Shown piece after piece: positions 12,946-24,488 of a DNA stretch of 64,000 bases. The translations under genes were made by a program, and so were the position numbers. Source of the DNA: Blastomyces gilchristii SLH14081 (Eukaryota; Ascomycota; Eurotiomycetes; Onygenales; Ajellomycetaceae); the NCBI RefSeq assembly GCF_000003855.2, contig NW_003101671.1:779332-843331 (forward strand), read 5' to 3'. The notes under the pieces were generated by a model. It searched no databases. It was given only the letters and a program-made list of their open reading frames with translations, and was not told the DNA's origin. Positions within the stretch are counted from its first letter, which is position 1. Each line of letters begins with the position of its first letter.

Positions 12946-15683
12946 TGGCGTGAATTCTGCTAGAACTAGTTATTAAAAAAACATGTAAAGTGACTATATA
13001 TCAGATCTTAAAATGAAATCATGACTTGAAAAAAATAAGAAAGTGATCTCATTTAATCTCATTTAGTCTTATTCTTAGCATAAAGTTACTATTTTTAGAC
13101 ATTTTAAGGTTTTTTTTAGACTATTTTTAATTTTTTAAAAAGTAACACTTTTTGATAATACTCAAATGAGATTTAAAGTCATTTAAAGCAATAAAAATAA
13201 TTTAAATTGAGAAGTGAAAATCATGATCTCATTTGAAAAATGTGATAAGAGTAGACAGTAAGTCTCACTGAGACAGTATGAGACTACTATCTAATGTTAA
13301 AACTGTGTAATGAGATCAGTTAAATTGATAATGAAACTATTAAAAAATCTGATTCTGATCTCAGACACAATCGCACGGTCAGTCTAATCAGAATACAGAT
13401 AATAAAAGAAAAATAATCAGAAAATTACTACTAAGCTGATAAGTTACTCTATCAGATAATAATTTTTAGTAATACTAACTTTCTAATTTAAAGAAAATCA
13501 TGTGAAAATAATTATATATCAGTACTCTGATTTCACAACTCTTATCTGATAACTTCTGTGAATAATTACTTTATATATATATATCTCTGAATCTTTCTCT
13601 TTAATTAATTGAAAACTCCGAATTCTGAACACTTCTTTAAATACTTAATTCAAATCTTTATATTTCATATCAATCATGTCTTCAGTTCAATCTTGAGACA
13701 CATTCCAAAGTTAATATACAATATCTAGAATCAGAGTTGAAGAATCATTGAAGAGTGTCTCTCATAGTAAATGTATAAACTAGTACAAACAATCTTACAT
13801 TTATAAGAGTTATATATTATTATATTAATGAGAACTGAACTTATCAAGAGATATTAATTGAATTTAAATCATTGATCAGTAGTTATACTGAGAATTATAT
13901 AGTAGAAATATTAATAACAGTGATTAAAAATAACTATTAAGATATTAGTCTCAGTCTTCTTACAATTATAACTGATAATACTGTGAATAACTATACTATA
14001 ATAAAGAGCTTAAAGTAAAAATTAACTTTACATTTCTGAAATGATAAATAAGATTATATTCTCTGTATTACTCATGTGATTTAACTTATAATATAAACAC
14101 TGATAAAGAATCTTAACATTGAGATAATAAATAATGAGATGACTGATTCTTGAGATGAGAATAAGATGAAAGTACTTACTTAAGTAACTTTTATATTCAC
14201 TTTGTAAAAGATAATATTTTTTAATAATACTTTTTAATAATACTACTGTTAATTTTGAATAGATTAACTAATAATTTAAATATTACAGATTTGAAACATT
14301 GCTAATATAATTTATATCTTCTCTAAATAATAATAATAATTTCATGATATTCAATAAATAAATAAATCAGTCACATTACTGAATATAATACAGAATGTTA
14401 AAATACAGTGAAGTTCAATATATAAGATAACTATTTAGACTCTTCAATTATATCAGATAATTAATCATTAAGTATAATACTTTAATTAAAAAAAGATTCA
14501 GATATTGAAACTTTTTAATATAAAGTGAACTCAGTTGAAATATGTAATTAATTTACTATTTCAGTTTTATAAAATAATAAAGACAGTTTTAATTACTTAT
14601 ATCTTAATACTGTAGTCAGTCTGATAAGTATATAACAGTTTATTTACTTATCTTAAGAAGCAGTTAAATCACTTAAAAAGAAATTCAGTCTGAAATAATA
14701 CTATAGTACAGACTATTATTACTGTAAGAAATAAACTAGTATATTACTACAGTAAAACTGAACAATCTTTTACAGAGTACTATACTATAGCAGCTCTACT
14801 AGATTTCTTCTATTGAGTTAATATTTACACTTCTCAAGATTGAACAGAGAAGAAATGAGACTTATATATTGAATTAGTTTAAAACTACTATAATATCAAC
14901 TATCAGAGATTTGAATAAGCAGATATTCAAGATATAAAGACAGTGAAATATAATTCTTCAGTAAGTAATAATCTTTAATAACACTTCATATTATATAGAA
15001 CTATAATACTAACTTTGAAACATAACTTATATACATTGATTATAACTGAAAATCAGATAAAACTATATACTTATAAAACTGAATTTGATTACTATCTTTA
15101 AGATAATCTGATGAATTTACACACTAAATTAATTTTAGAGTTATGAAAAATTATTAAGAGTATATATTCAACTATTACACTGATAATATATGATATTCTG
15201 ACAATTTCATTAATAGAGATGAGAATGAAGTGAAAGTTCAACTTAAGTTAAGATATTTATCACTATTATCAGAGACAATTATAAGAAGAAATAATTAAGA
15301 AACTTATAATTGTAAAACATAGAATTATCAGATAGTTTAATATCTCTAATCACAGTATATCAGAGAAGTATAGTTTTCATAAGAAAGTGAAAAATAAACT
15401 TATATAAGAATATATTTAGTTGTTTTATAAGTATTATTAATAATTATTATCAAATTCTAATTATATAAGTAATCACTGAATAAATTAAATAAGACTGATT
15501 TTAATCTTCAGTTTCAGTCTTATTCTGATTTTAAAAGAATAATTATCTTTTATAGTTTATTCTGAGAAATTACTTTTATTTTACTGTTTTTAAATTAAAT
15601 CTAATTATTTTTCACATCATTTCTCTTAAAAATAATTTATTTTCAGATTTTTTTAAAGCTTGATTCTGATGAAACTTATATTA

Positions 15684-15746
15684 AAAAATGTATAAAATCA
15701 GATTAAATAAGATTAAATATGAAATTTATAATCTTATTAATCAGTC
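15684..15746 (-). repeat. Right terminal inverted repeat
   Basis: This is the inverted partner of 12,883-12,945. It carries more A/T at the variable positions, as expected if it was mutated further. Confidence 0.6.
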
Positions 15747-15748
15747 TA

Positions 15749-16240
15749 TAACAGACTATATCTGATTAATTATATAGATTATTTTATTACACTTTACAGA
15801 TTTCACTGAAAGCTTTAATTCTCAGTTATTAATTCTCAGTTAAAAAACTTATAAAATTTCTATTTTTTCACTTTGAAGCTTTACTATGTATATAAAGTCT
15901 CTATTCTTTCACTTTAAAGCTTCACTATATATACATATAAATATTTACTTTAATTACTAATTTTCATACTTTCTCTTTCTTTTCTTCTTTAATGTTTTTT
16001 ACTTTTATATTATAAGACTTATATATTATACTGATCTATTCAGTATAGATCTCTTATAAAAATCAATTTAAAATTAATTTAAAATATTTTTTATCTTAAT
16101 ATATTTTAAAATTCTGTAAAACATCTCTTTATATTTTGTATGAATTTATCTGTTTATTTAATTGATTATAAATCAGCTATACATGCTTTGATTGATTGAT
16201 GAGCTGAGTGAATAAAAGGTTGAAAGTCAATTACCAACTA
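15749..16240. other. AT-rich border of gene island 1
   Basis: There is no coding signal. It contains a local near-duplication around TTCACTTTGAAGCTTTACTAT (about 15,869 and 15,917). Composition changes sharply to balanced GC at about 16,230-16,260. Confidence 0.5.
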
Positions 16241-16283
16241 ATTATTACTGTATTGTGCGAGGTTGGGGTCATGATTATGTAAT

Positions 16284-16315
16284 GAGGTCAAGTGGCGCAC
16301 TTAGCGAGGTCAAGT
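16284..16315 (+). repeat. Short direct repeat GAGGTCAAGT x2 upstream of gene 1
   Basis: GAGGTCAAGT occurs at 16,284-16,293 and again at 16,306-16,315, about 230 bp before the proposed start of the first gene. It may be a promoter element; the sequence gives no proof. Confidence 0.35.
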
Positions 16316-16539
16316 TTTCTGTACACGTGAGGGAAGGCCATCTTCCAAGGTTACCAGCTTCCCCGTTCCCAGCTTGGTCGGCAGGTTAATGGTGCATTTA
16401 CTTGCGGGTCAGCGCAAATCTCTTACAATCTGCCATCCCCCTCTTACCCCTTGATCGTCTACCTTTTCGTGCTGCGCGAGAAACGTTCAACCCCTTGAGA
16501 CAGACCCAGGTTGCATATCTATCCTCCGACAGTCAAGTC

Positions 16540-17393
16540 ATGTTTAGGCGCCCGAGACAGACTGAGCCAGACAGGCTCTCAACAAGACTCAGCACAATAC
16601 TTCAACCTCTCACTGTAATTCCTTGGGGATCGCTCGCAATGTGGTATCTGGGCGTCCCTGTCGTCTGTGGGGTAAGAATGTGTACCTTTAATAATAAATC
16701 ACTCACCCTTCCTTGTTCCTGCTAACCATTTTCCTATCCCTGCAGGCCACCATGGTTGTTGTGCAGGACAATCACTACACAGTCGCCATTGAAAAGCTCG
16801 AGAACGCGGGATTCACCCGAAGCATTCCAAATCGCACTCCTCCTCTGGAGGTCATGGAGGGTCATCCAAATCCACAACAGATGTTGGAGGAAATAAATGC
16901 TGGCTACAAACGCCTTGATTGTTCTTGTGCAGTATTTGATTATCCACAAGATGATCCAGCAGAAAAGGGTTTGCAGGTGTACCTGTTTCCAAATTCCTTT
17001 ACACACATTCCCTTAGGAGAGATTTCTTACCCTCCAAACAACATCACATATGCTACGACCACAAAACAATTTGATACCTACAAAAATTTACAATATCCGC
17101 TAGAACAGGCACTGGTTGAAAGCTTTGTTATGGCTGCGATTGATGAAGAAACAGAGTCAGGTTATTCTGCATGGGGCGAGTCATTGAGATCCTGGATATC
17201 CATGATGACAGGATACCTTGAGGTCAATAATGATGTTCTTGATCATTGTTCAGATAAGCAGGCAGTGGAATGGTATAGTACCAATTTTGGTCGAATCCAT
17301 GAGGCCAAATTTGGTCCGATGGATCGACGCATTTCTAAACGCCTTGGCTCAGGTAAAGAGCTACCAATAGATATGAGGGGGAATCCTATTTGA
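16540..17393 (+). CDS. Conserved fungal protein, NTase-like N-terminus, two exons
   Basis: The proposed exons are 16,540-16,671 and 16,746-17,393. The 74-nt intron has donor GTAAGA, branch-like TGCTAAC at 16,720-16,726 and acceptor TGCAG. It is in phase 0 and the product is 259 residues. I prefer the upstream ATG because exon 1 ends in a WGSLAMWYLGVPVVC segment that runs straight into ATMVVVQDNHYTVAIEKLE..AGF. This resembles the start of a small fungal family with a nucleotidyltransferase-like fold. The alternative start at 16,752 has an ideal GCCACCATGG context and would give 213 residues. The rest (PNRTPPLEVMEG near residue 67, then NFGRIHEAKFGPMDRRISKR near the C-terminus) is soluble and globular, with no signal peptide or membrane span. 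I do not know its function. It converges on the broken NTase gene at 17,732-18,391. Confidence 0.65.
16672..16745 (+). other. Intron of gene 1
   Basis: It runs GTAAGA ... TGCTAAC ... TGCAG over 74 nt. Its removal joins two open frames in phase 0, and without it exon 1 runs into a stop. Confidence 0.7.
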
Positions 17394-17731
17394 TGTTTTT
17401 TCCCCCTTCATTGACTACAATACACGGGATATTCTTTTTTGGACAATACTTAAGCAATAGAATTCATATCATCTGCCAGACGTATAGCAAGACTATGTTA
17501 TACCCCCAAGGTTCCGTTGAACAACAAAACTACATGCCCTTCTCCCCGCCAACGGATTTCGGTAACATCTGTAGCACTGCGTAACCCTCCCCGAAGGCCA
17601 CCGCATGGAACAAGCTCTCGCCCTCCCTAGTAGTTTGACCTTGGATGTGTGATTATTTCGGAATCTGCCACCTTCATTGAATTCTATCGCTCGATCGATG
17701 ACCGGGTTGAGGCGGAGGACAGAGAAACTTA
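17394..17731. other. Convergent 3' intergenic region
   Basis: This is shared 3' flank of two genes that point at each other. No motif stands out. Confidence 0.5.
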
Positions 17732-18391
17732 TTAGTTTTGGAATACAGCGGTGCATTTGACCTTTGCCTTCAGAGACTGGACCAAGGCTGGCCTCTTTTG
17801 AACAAGATTTGCTAGCGCAGTTTGCAACTCCTGGCTTTGATTGAAGTCGAGCTCTGGTCTGCCTGGCACTGCCAAAGGGATCATATTCGTGATATCCCGG
17901 ATATCTGTTCCCTCTTTTGGACTACCTTGGCGCTGATACTGAGACAAAATCTTTTCACGCAGGATCCATTCAGCGCCAAAGAATTTGACTGCGCGACCAT
18001 TGATATTCAACGTCTTCCGTGTGGCGGCCTGAATGTTGTACTGGGGACGTTGCGGCCAGCTTTGGAAGTCGAATACTTCTAGCTCCACTAACTGGGCGGC
18101 ACCTCCTGGTCGGCGCAGTTTGTATGCGGGAATGGTGTGCCTGAACTGGCTGACTCCTTCGAAATCGGTTGGGAAGGATGTGAGGAGCTGAGTTGTAAGA
18201 CGGTCGGCGGTGATCATACGTTAGTCAACATGAATGACCAAGTCAACGTCTTCGGTCCTGCGAGTGGGGTCGGGATACAACAGACAGGTGGCAGCGCCCC
18301 CCATAATGGCGTAGTCGATGTTCAATGAATCAAGTTTCTGCGCCAGCGCGGAAACAACAGTTCTCAGTTCATCAGGGCTGAGCGGCGCCAT
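17732..18391 (-). pseudogene. Nucleotidyltransferase-fold protein with one in-frame TAA
   Basis: Read from ATG 18,391-18,389 the frame gives 56 residues, including an MGGAATCLLY segment and TEDVDLVIHVD. These are the G-G and D-x-D motifs of a minimal nucleotidyltransferase fold. A TAA follows at 18,223-18,221, and the same frame then stays open for 162 more residues to TAA 17,734-17,732. The downstream part includes LVELEVFDFQSWPQRPQYN and AEWILREKILSQYQRQGS, so it clearly belongs to the same domain. Read through, the protein would be about 219 residues. One C-to-T change in a CAA codon would explain the stop. Alternatively translation starts at Met 18,217 and makes a protein without the catalytic motifs. 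A 42-nt in-phase GT..AG segment spans the stop but is too short and lacks a well-placed branch site. The substrate is unknown. Confidence 0.7.
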
Positions 18392-18407
18392 TGTATTTCA
18401 GGTATCG

Positions 18408-18463
18408 CTAGACTATGTATGTCAGCATGTCATTCACAGCTAACGGAGACAAGTAACACTTAC
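18408..18463 (-). other. Probable 5' UTR intron of the NTase gene
   Basis: On the minus strand it has a GTAAGT donor at 18,463, a TGCTGAC-like branch and a TAG acceptor ending at 18,408 (56 nt), 16 nt before the ATG. It is a prediction from sequence signals only. Confidence 0.45.
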
Positions 18464-21031
18464 AGGGTTTGTGTTACATCTGGAATTTGGTTCTTTGGGT
18501 GAAGTTAAATGAAGAGTAGCGTTCTGCTTTCAAGTTGGGACAGAGGAAGAAGAAGAAATTGGCGATTCCCAGGAAAACGACGCTCTATTTATGCTATTTT
18601 TCATCACGACAAGAAAGAGCGACGGTCTCAGCGGAGATAATTCTCACTTCTAGTGGCGGCGCTTAGAGCCAGTGGTTGACTCTCGCTCTGCGCTTGTCTC
18701 TTGCATTGATGTGAGTCTGCAAAACTGTTTGGATCAATAAGAATTGCAAAAAACATCCGAAACGTTGGGATCTGAAATTTTCTAATGCAGGACCGACAGA
18801 GGCAACCCTGTCCATTCAGATTGACCAGTCATTCCTGGTGCTTGTTCCCACGACAAGAATGGAGTTGCAGGCATTCTTCCCCATCCAAATGACTACCACC
18901 AAACATCATGGTTCAATGTCAGCGCTTGGGAGTCATTCATATCCAGAATACCAATAATGATTGGCTAAGCCTCTGCTACATATTGACAGAAACTTAGTTT
19001 ATCATCTTGTACAAGTATGAAATTGAAGAGACACATGTATGAAATATTTATGCGCCAGAGTAAACCGAATCAGAGGAGAGTTTGAAAGTAGAATCCTGGC
19101 AAGCTCTCATTATTTATGATGTCTTCAGACACCTGCGGATCCAATGAAATTTCTCTTGAAACAGGATCCAGTAATCTTCTCCTGTTCATGATATCTTGGC
19201 GACTTGCTCGGTGGGTAACTGCTTGAAAGGGGAAACAAAAGGAAGGGTCAACTAGCCTAAGATAGTTTGGGAGGAGAAGGAAAAAGGATGATGGAAAGGC
19301 ACGTAGCCTATTACTGCGTATACGCATCCTAAGACGGCGGCCGCTCATTCTGGAGGGAAGAAAGGGGAACCAAAAAAGTGAGCCGGCGGATCCATGCTAA
19401 GCTGCGCCGCAACGGATATGCACATCGAGGGCGTTTGGCTCCGGTAATCTGAACGGGTTGATCCATCCATGCAAGGAATAAGCCTGGCTGGCTGGTCGCA
19501 CGGCGGGTCCATCCGTCATGGCTTGCTCGGCACCAAACGGGCGAGTGGTTGCGTGGGTGGCCGGGTGGTGAGCGAAGGTGATGCGATGGAGAGCGCGGGT
19601 GAATGAGCCTGAAGTGGAGTGGACCCTGGCGAAGTCAGGCAATGATAAAGCAGCTGGACACACTAGCCGGATCAAGGCTTGAGGGGTTAGTGTGTGATAA
19701 CGTGACCAACCACCCAACGCCCGCCATTTCACCATTATTATTATTAGCTGAGCCATCTTGCTCTAGTGACAGTGAGTGATAAGTTCATCAGTATATGTAT
19801 TTTCTTCCTCAAGCATGATGCATCTTTCTCTAGAAATTCTTCCTGCCTTGCCTCCTTCACCAGCCACTGCCTTCTTTCTCGCATTGTCAATTCTATTCTC
19901 TCTTCTGTCTCTTCTTTTCTCCTCTCTTTTCCCCTCCTGGCTCTCCTGCTCTCTTTTCTTCTTGATCTTGGTCTCTCGTTGCTTAGCCCACTCTGCTTCT
20001 GCTTCTGCAGCTTTTTTTTTTTTTTTTGAAGCGTTGTAAATTTGGCCTGTAGCCTGTCTATTCTCTTGCTAGACCCTCACATCCTCACATTGAACAAGTG
20101 ACACATACGTTATGTATTAATGTGTCGAGGGGTTGACGTAGTGAGTTTGTTGGCTGCGTTTGTGATCACTGATGGTAGGGGTATATAGAACATAGATTGG
20201 GAGAGCGAAAAGCGAATGGAAACGAAAAAAGGACTGCAAAAAGGAATAAATGAAAATTAAAAAAGAGGAAAGAGAAAATATGTATCGGATGGATTAGAGT
20301 TAATTTTATATAAACTCGGCTGAATTCTCTTCTTGGCTTCACTTCATTCGATGCGAATGAGGGTAGATGGGGAAAAAAAGTTAAAGTAATAAGAAAAAGT
20401 AGAAAAAACTGTCGTTAACCTTGAAAACCGAATCGGAGTGTGCAACGAAAGGAAAATCTCAACTCATACATCGATTGACTGAACGAGGAAGAAAATGGAA
20501 AAAGGAAGAAGGAAGAAGGAAATTGGTTAAAAGAAAAGAAGAAGGCAGAGAGACGGGGAGAAAACCCGGCGAAACTATGAGAGATAAGAAGGAGAAGGAA
20601 AAGGCGGCTTATTAAAAATAGCGTAATGTAGGAGGAAGGGGGGGGTAGAAATCATCATATTGGTGTCTTCAGAAGAAAGCAGGGGAGGGAGAAAGAGGAG
20701 AGAAGGGAAGAAAGAAAAATATACAGCAACGTCCTGTAGTACCGTGGTCCCTGCCATGGGAGTTGGGAGAAATGAGCATTAAACATGATTTTAAAGCACC
20801 CCTGGCCGCGTCGCATGGTGTGATGTGAGAGGTGAGTAGGGTAGACCGGGGGTGTGAGGGTGATGGAATGAAACGAGGTAAAATAAAATCAGCCAAACAC
20901 GGAGATAAGAGTAGAATGAATAAACGAAATGCAAAAAAAAAGCCGCGAACACCACACCAACCCATTCCATTTCCCTTTTTTTTTCCCACTCTTTTTTTTC
21001 AAAAACTTACATCCCCCAGCACACGCAACTT
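18464..21031. other. Intergenic region with strong purine/pyrimidine asymmetry
   Basis: This separates the NTase gene promoter side from the 3' end of the CID/RRM gene. From about 19,790 to 20,030 the plus strand is pyrimidine-rich and ends in a 17-T run. From about 20,210 to 20,720 it is purine-rich. Several short frames here (19,070-19,348, 19,397-19,756, 19,766-20,029, 20,421-20,615) are low-complexity or lack domain features, so I do not call genes. Confidence 0.5.
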
Positions 21032-24000
21032 CTATCCCTGCCCCTGACCCTGGCCCGATGGCGTAGATGACGACTCGGTAGTTTGTCCCTGCTGTCCCTG
21101 AGCGCCTGTAGCCACACCAGCACCGCCCATCATAAAACCAGGGAACATGTGCATACCCGGAAGCGTAAACCCAAAGCCCGGCACAGCAGGGGGGACACCA
21201 ATTGCGTTTGCGTTGTTGGCGCTCGCGGAGCCGTCGTGGTCGTTTCGATCGCCGTGGCCGTGGCCGCTACCGTTGCGTTGTTCGCCGCCATTGCCCCCGG
21301 ATACTCCTGAGGATGACATTTGTCCGTGTCCGTGGCCGTGGCCGTGAGCGGGGCTGTGTCCGGGGCCGGGACCGTGGCCATCGTCCATCGGACCGCGGTT
21401 CGGGCGGCGGAAGCGTTCTGGTTCCATGTTAGTTCGGGTCGATTGGGGGCCGCGTTTCCCACCTTGGTCGGTGGCCATGCGTCGGCTTATTGCTGTTTGA
21501 GGTTTTGGTTAGTTTGTTTTTCCGTTGAGAGCGAGAGGCAGAAAGGGAGGTAAAGGAAGTTAAATTGCTTCTGGGTGAGTGAAAACATACCTTTCGAAGA
21601 CACGCCAGCCCCGATCTCAATATCGGGTTCCTCCACCACCATAAAACTTTCGATGGGCTTTCCACCCGTTCCGCCGTATTCGGCGTTAAGCATCCATTTG
21701 CGGTCTGCGTCCGTGAGTCGTTCGATGGGGATGACGCTGATGCCGGTTTGGTAGTCGCTGCAGTCTCGAGGACCGAAACCGACACCCCATCGTGTCTAGG
21801 GCATGAAAACGTCAGTTGGTGAGCAATGATACGCCACGATCGATGGTTGGGACTTACTCGTAATTGCATGTCTCCAGACTTATATTGCTCCATGCCCTCG
21901 CGAGCAGTAACGGCATCGTGTCTATTGATCATCTTCACGAAAGCATGACGTTTGTCAATATTCACTATACATGTTTGGACCACACCGTAGCGGCCGAAGA
22001 GCGACCTTAAATGAGCTTCAGACGACCTGCATTTTCCCTGTAAGTTTAACCGCATGTCGATGAGGGGGCTTGGGCCAGCAAAAGATTTCAAACAGAAAGA
22101 AAAAAAGAAAGCAATAACTCACGTTACACCTCCGACGAACAGAGTTCTGCTGAGAACTATTATGAAGAAAATTAGTTAGTAGTGAGATCACAACATTTAA
22201 ACATAATAAAAAAGTCGTATAAGAGATACCTTTGATATTGCCCTGGCCAATTGAATAATCTCGTTCCAAAAACTTCGGTCCGGGAGGAGGAAGCGCAGGC
22301 TCCTTACGAGGCGGCGTCGGGCTTCTACGTCGCCTTCCGGGTGGACTGCGCTGGCGATATTCAGGGGGCCGTCGTCCACGGGCGTCTCGAGTGTCTCGGT
22401 TCCGGCTCGGGGAGTCACCATGATATTCTCCATACACAGGGCTATCGCGACGACGAGGCGGGGAGGCTTCGCGGCGTCTATCCCATCCAGGTGATCTGGA
22501 GCGGCGTCGGTAACCTCCTGGTGGCGACCGAACATAATCCTCTCGTTCATGGTCTCTGCTGCCCCGGTGGTCGCGATCTCGGTCACGTGATGCTGTGTCT
22601 GGCGCAGGAACACCCCAGGTATTCTGACTAGCGGCAGGCGGCTGCTGGCCGAAGGCTGCTAAGGCTGCGGCGGGGTTCATATTGGCCATGCCGGTATTTG
22701 CAGTGTTGGAAAGACTTAGGATTTGCAGCGCCGTGGCCCACTGTTCTTGCGGAATACCCTGCGCAGCCATGAGCTGGAGCAAACTTAACTGCTGCAATGT
22801 CTCTGGAGGCAGAGCACCCGCCTGCGGCATCAGGGCAGCAAGTGGGTTCTGTGGTGCTGCCGCCGCCGCTGCTGCTAGAGGATTCGCAGCAGCAGCTGAA
22901 GCTTGTGCCTGGTTTGCAAACATATTTGGATTCTGAGCCATATTACTCAACCCCGCAAACTGATTTGCAAGATTTCCCGCAGCAGCGGCAGCAGCATAGG
23001 GGTTTACAGTCTGCCCATTGGACTGTTGCGCAGCCGGGTCTACGGACGCGGGGATTGGTTGCGGAACTGGATTTTGCGCATTAAATATACTATGGGGACT
23101 AGTTTGCGCTGGCGCGCCTGAGGCTGCTGTGGCTGCCGTGCTGTTTTTTGCCATATCTGCCAATGCTTTCAAGATGCTAGAAGTATCTGGTGCTGGCGTT
23201 GTTTGGCCGGGGCCTGCAACGGTACTGGCACCGGCAACGACAGATGATGATGATGGGGCTGCATGCTGAGCTCCGCCTAGGGATATGAAATTGGGGGCCG
23301 GTGATCCATCGGGCGTAGTTGATTCCACGTCTAGAAGAAAAGAATAATTTCATACATCAGAAAAACTGGTTTCAACATACCCTACAATGCCTCTTCTCGC
23401 TTGATGTATGTCGACTGTACGCTCCGTAATATGTCCGCTGCTTGTTTGTTTGTTTGTTTGTTTGTTTTTTTTCTTAAAAAAAGAGAAATAGGAAACTGGC
23501 GAGAAGAGGCGTTTGTTTTTGGCTTTTGGTTTGTTCTTCATTTTCATTTTAATCCAAGGGGGAAAAGGCTTACTTTGAGATACTGGCGCGTTTAGCTTCT
23601 CCTTGAAGGAAGCAAGCAGAGGCGCTGGAAACGTGTATCCACGCTCCCAAATATCCACTAGCTTCTTGATTTTGTCCTAGAAAGAAAAAACCGGTCATAC
23701 GTAAGTGGGAATTATTCAGTCACCATATAGAAAACAGGAAAACAAAAGAGGATAATCAAAAAATCAGAAGTGTAAAATGAGGCGAGTCTAGAGCCCGGCG
23801 GAAAGATGTGGAATATAAAACCGCAGCTTTCGTGCCAAACGAAGGGACATATACGCGGGGGGGCATATTGTTCTATGGTGGACGCAACAAAGGGCCTCCC
23901 AAATGCTGATGGTATAATGCCATTATGCGTGTTTTCTTTATAATATAATTGTAGCCAGAAATGATTCTCTTTCTTTCTGTCCGACTTTTGGCTTTTTGTG

Positions 24001-24488
24001 TCTAAGAGTACGCGTACCTTTTGATATTCAGGAGCATTGTTTATGATATCAGTCATCAGGACGGGAAGCAATTCAGTCACTCTGTTAACACCAGCTGCAA
24101 ATGTTCCATCTGGTGCACCGCTACCGACAGTTTGGCCAGCTCTCCGTGCTGATTCTACCCACTGTCGAGTTACAGAGTCTACGACATAGAGTACGCCCAG
24201 CTTGTGTGTTCCGGGGGCTCTTTTGAAGTGGGTATATATTTTTTGAACGAGGACGGATTCGGACTATAGAGTAGAAGAATATTATGTTAGAGATAAGTGT
24301 TTTTTTGCCTTCTATTTCTTTTTGCTTTGGGAGGCAGGTAGCATATATGGAACCTAGATGAGCCATACCTGTACATTGGCGGCACATAGAGAAGTGATGA
24401 TGCTGATTTTGGAAGCTGATACTCCAGGTGGCTTAAGTGCCAACATAGACTGTAAATAGCCATCTAACTCCGCTACGGCAGACGACAT
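21032..24488 (-). CDS. seb1: Seb1/Nrd1-type RNA polymerase II CTD-interacting RNA-binding protein
   Basis: Eight exons are deduced on the minus strand: 24,488-24,369; 24,263-24,018; 23,676-23,574; 23,330-22,230; 22,156-22,123; 22,026-21,858; 21,795-21,591; 21,492-21,032. All have GT-AG borders and consistent phases, giving about 812 residues. Residues 1-about 150 form a CTD-interaction domain (MSSAVAELDGYL at the start; VLYVVDSVTRQWVESARR; ending DIWERGYTFP). A long Ala/Pro/Gln-rich linker follows, then an Arg-Ser/Arg-Asp tract at about residues 404-500. Residues 524-600 are an RRM with RNP2 TLFVGGV and RNP1-like RHAFVKM, followed by the conserved TRWGVGFGPRDCSDY extension. The tail is Gly/His/Gln-rich. 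The 34-nt exon 5 is set by the need to restore RNP2. In yeasts this family binds Pol II phospho-CTD and nascent RNA in transcription termination and RNA surveillance. The start is the first ATG in frame with the CID. Confidence 0.88.

Larger units (their letters stand above)
12883..15746. mobile_element. Decayed TIR DNA transposon flanked by TA
   Basis: The first 63 bp (12,883-12,945) match the reverse complement of 15,684-15,746. Both termini begin GACTG, and nearly all differences between the arms are transitions. TA dinucleotides flank both ends (12,881-12,882 and 15,747-15,748), as for Tc1/mariner/pogo-type target duplications. The 2.74 kb interior is extremely AT-rich. A plus-strand frame around 14,790-14,960 and another around 15,060-15,300 look like decayed coding, but I cannot name a transposase. 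The superfamily is therefore a guess from TIR and TA alone. Confidence 0.55.

Noticed and set aside
18182..18223. 42-nt GT..AG in-phase segment that would remove the TAA from the NTase gene
   Set aside because: Shorter than the introns seen here (53 nt or more), its CTAAC is only a few bases from the donor, and it would delete conserved-looking domain residues.
19070..19756. Two minus-strand frames of 92 and 119 codons
   Set aside because: No domain, no supporting splice or conservation signal visible; their composition looks non-coding.
21083..21553. Plus-strand frames of 66-77 codons opposite the last exon of the CID/RRM gene
   Set aside because: They are the antisense of a His/Gly/Gln-rich low-complexity tail and read as Arg/Val or Pro/Trp repeats.
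22197..23269. Many open frames on both strands inside the CID/RRM gene (for example 22,251-22,631 and 23,018-23,269)
   Set aside because: They are shadows of the long Ala/Pro/Arg-rich exon at 23,330-22,230 and have no independent domain.
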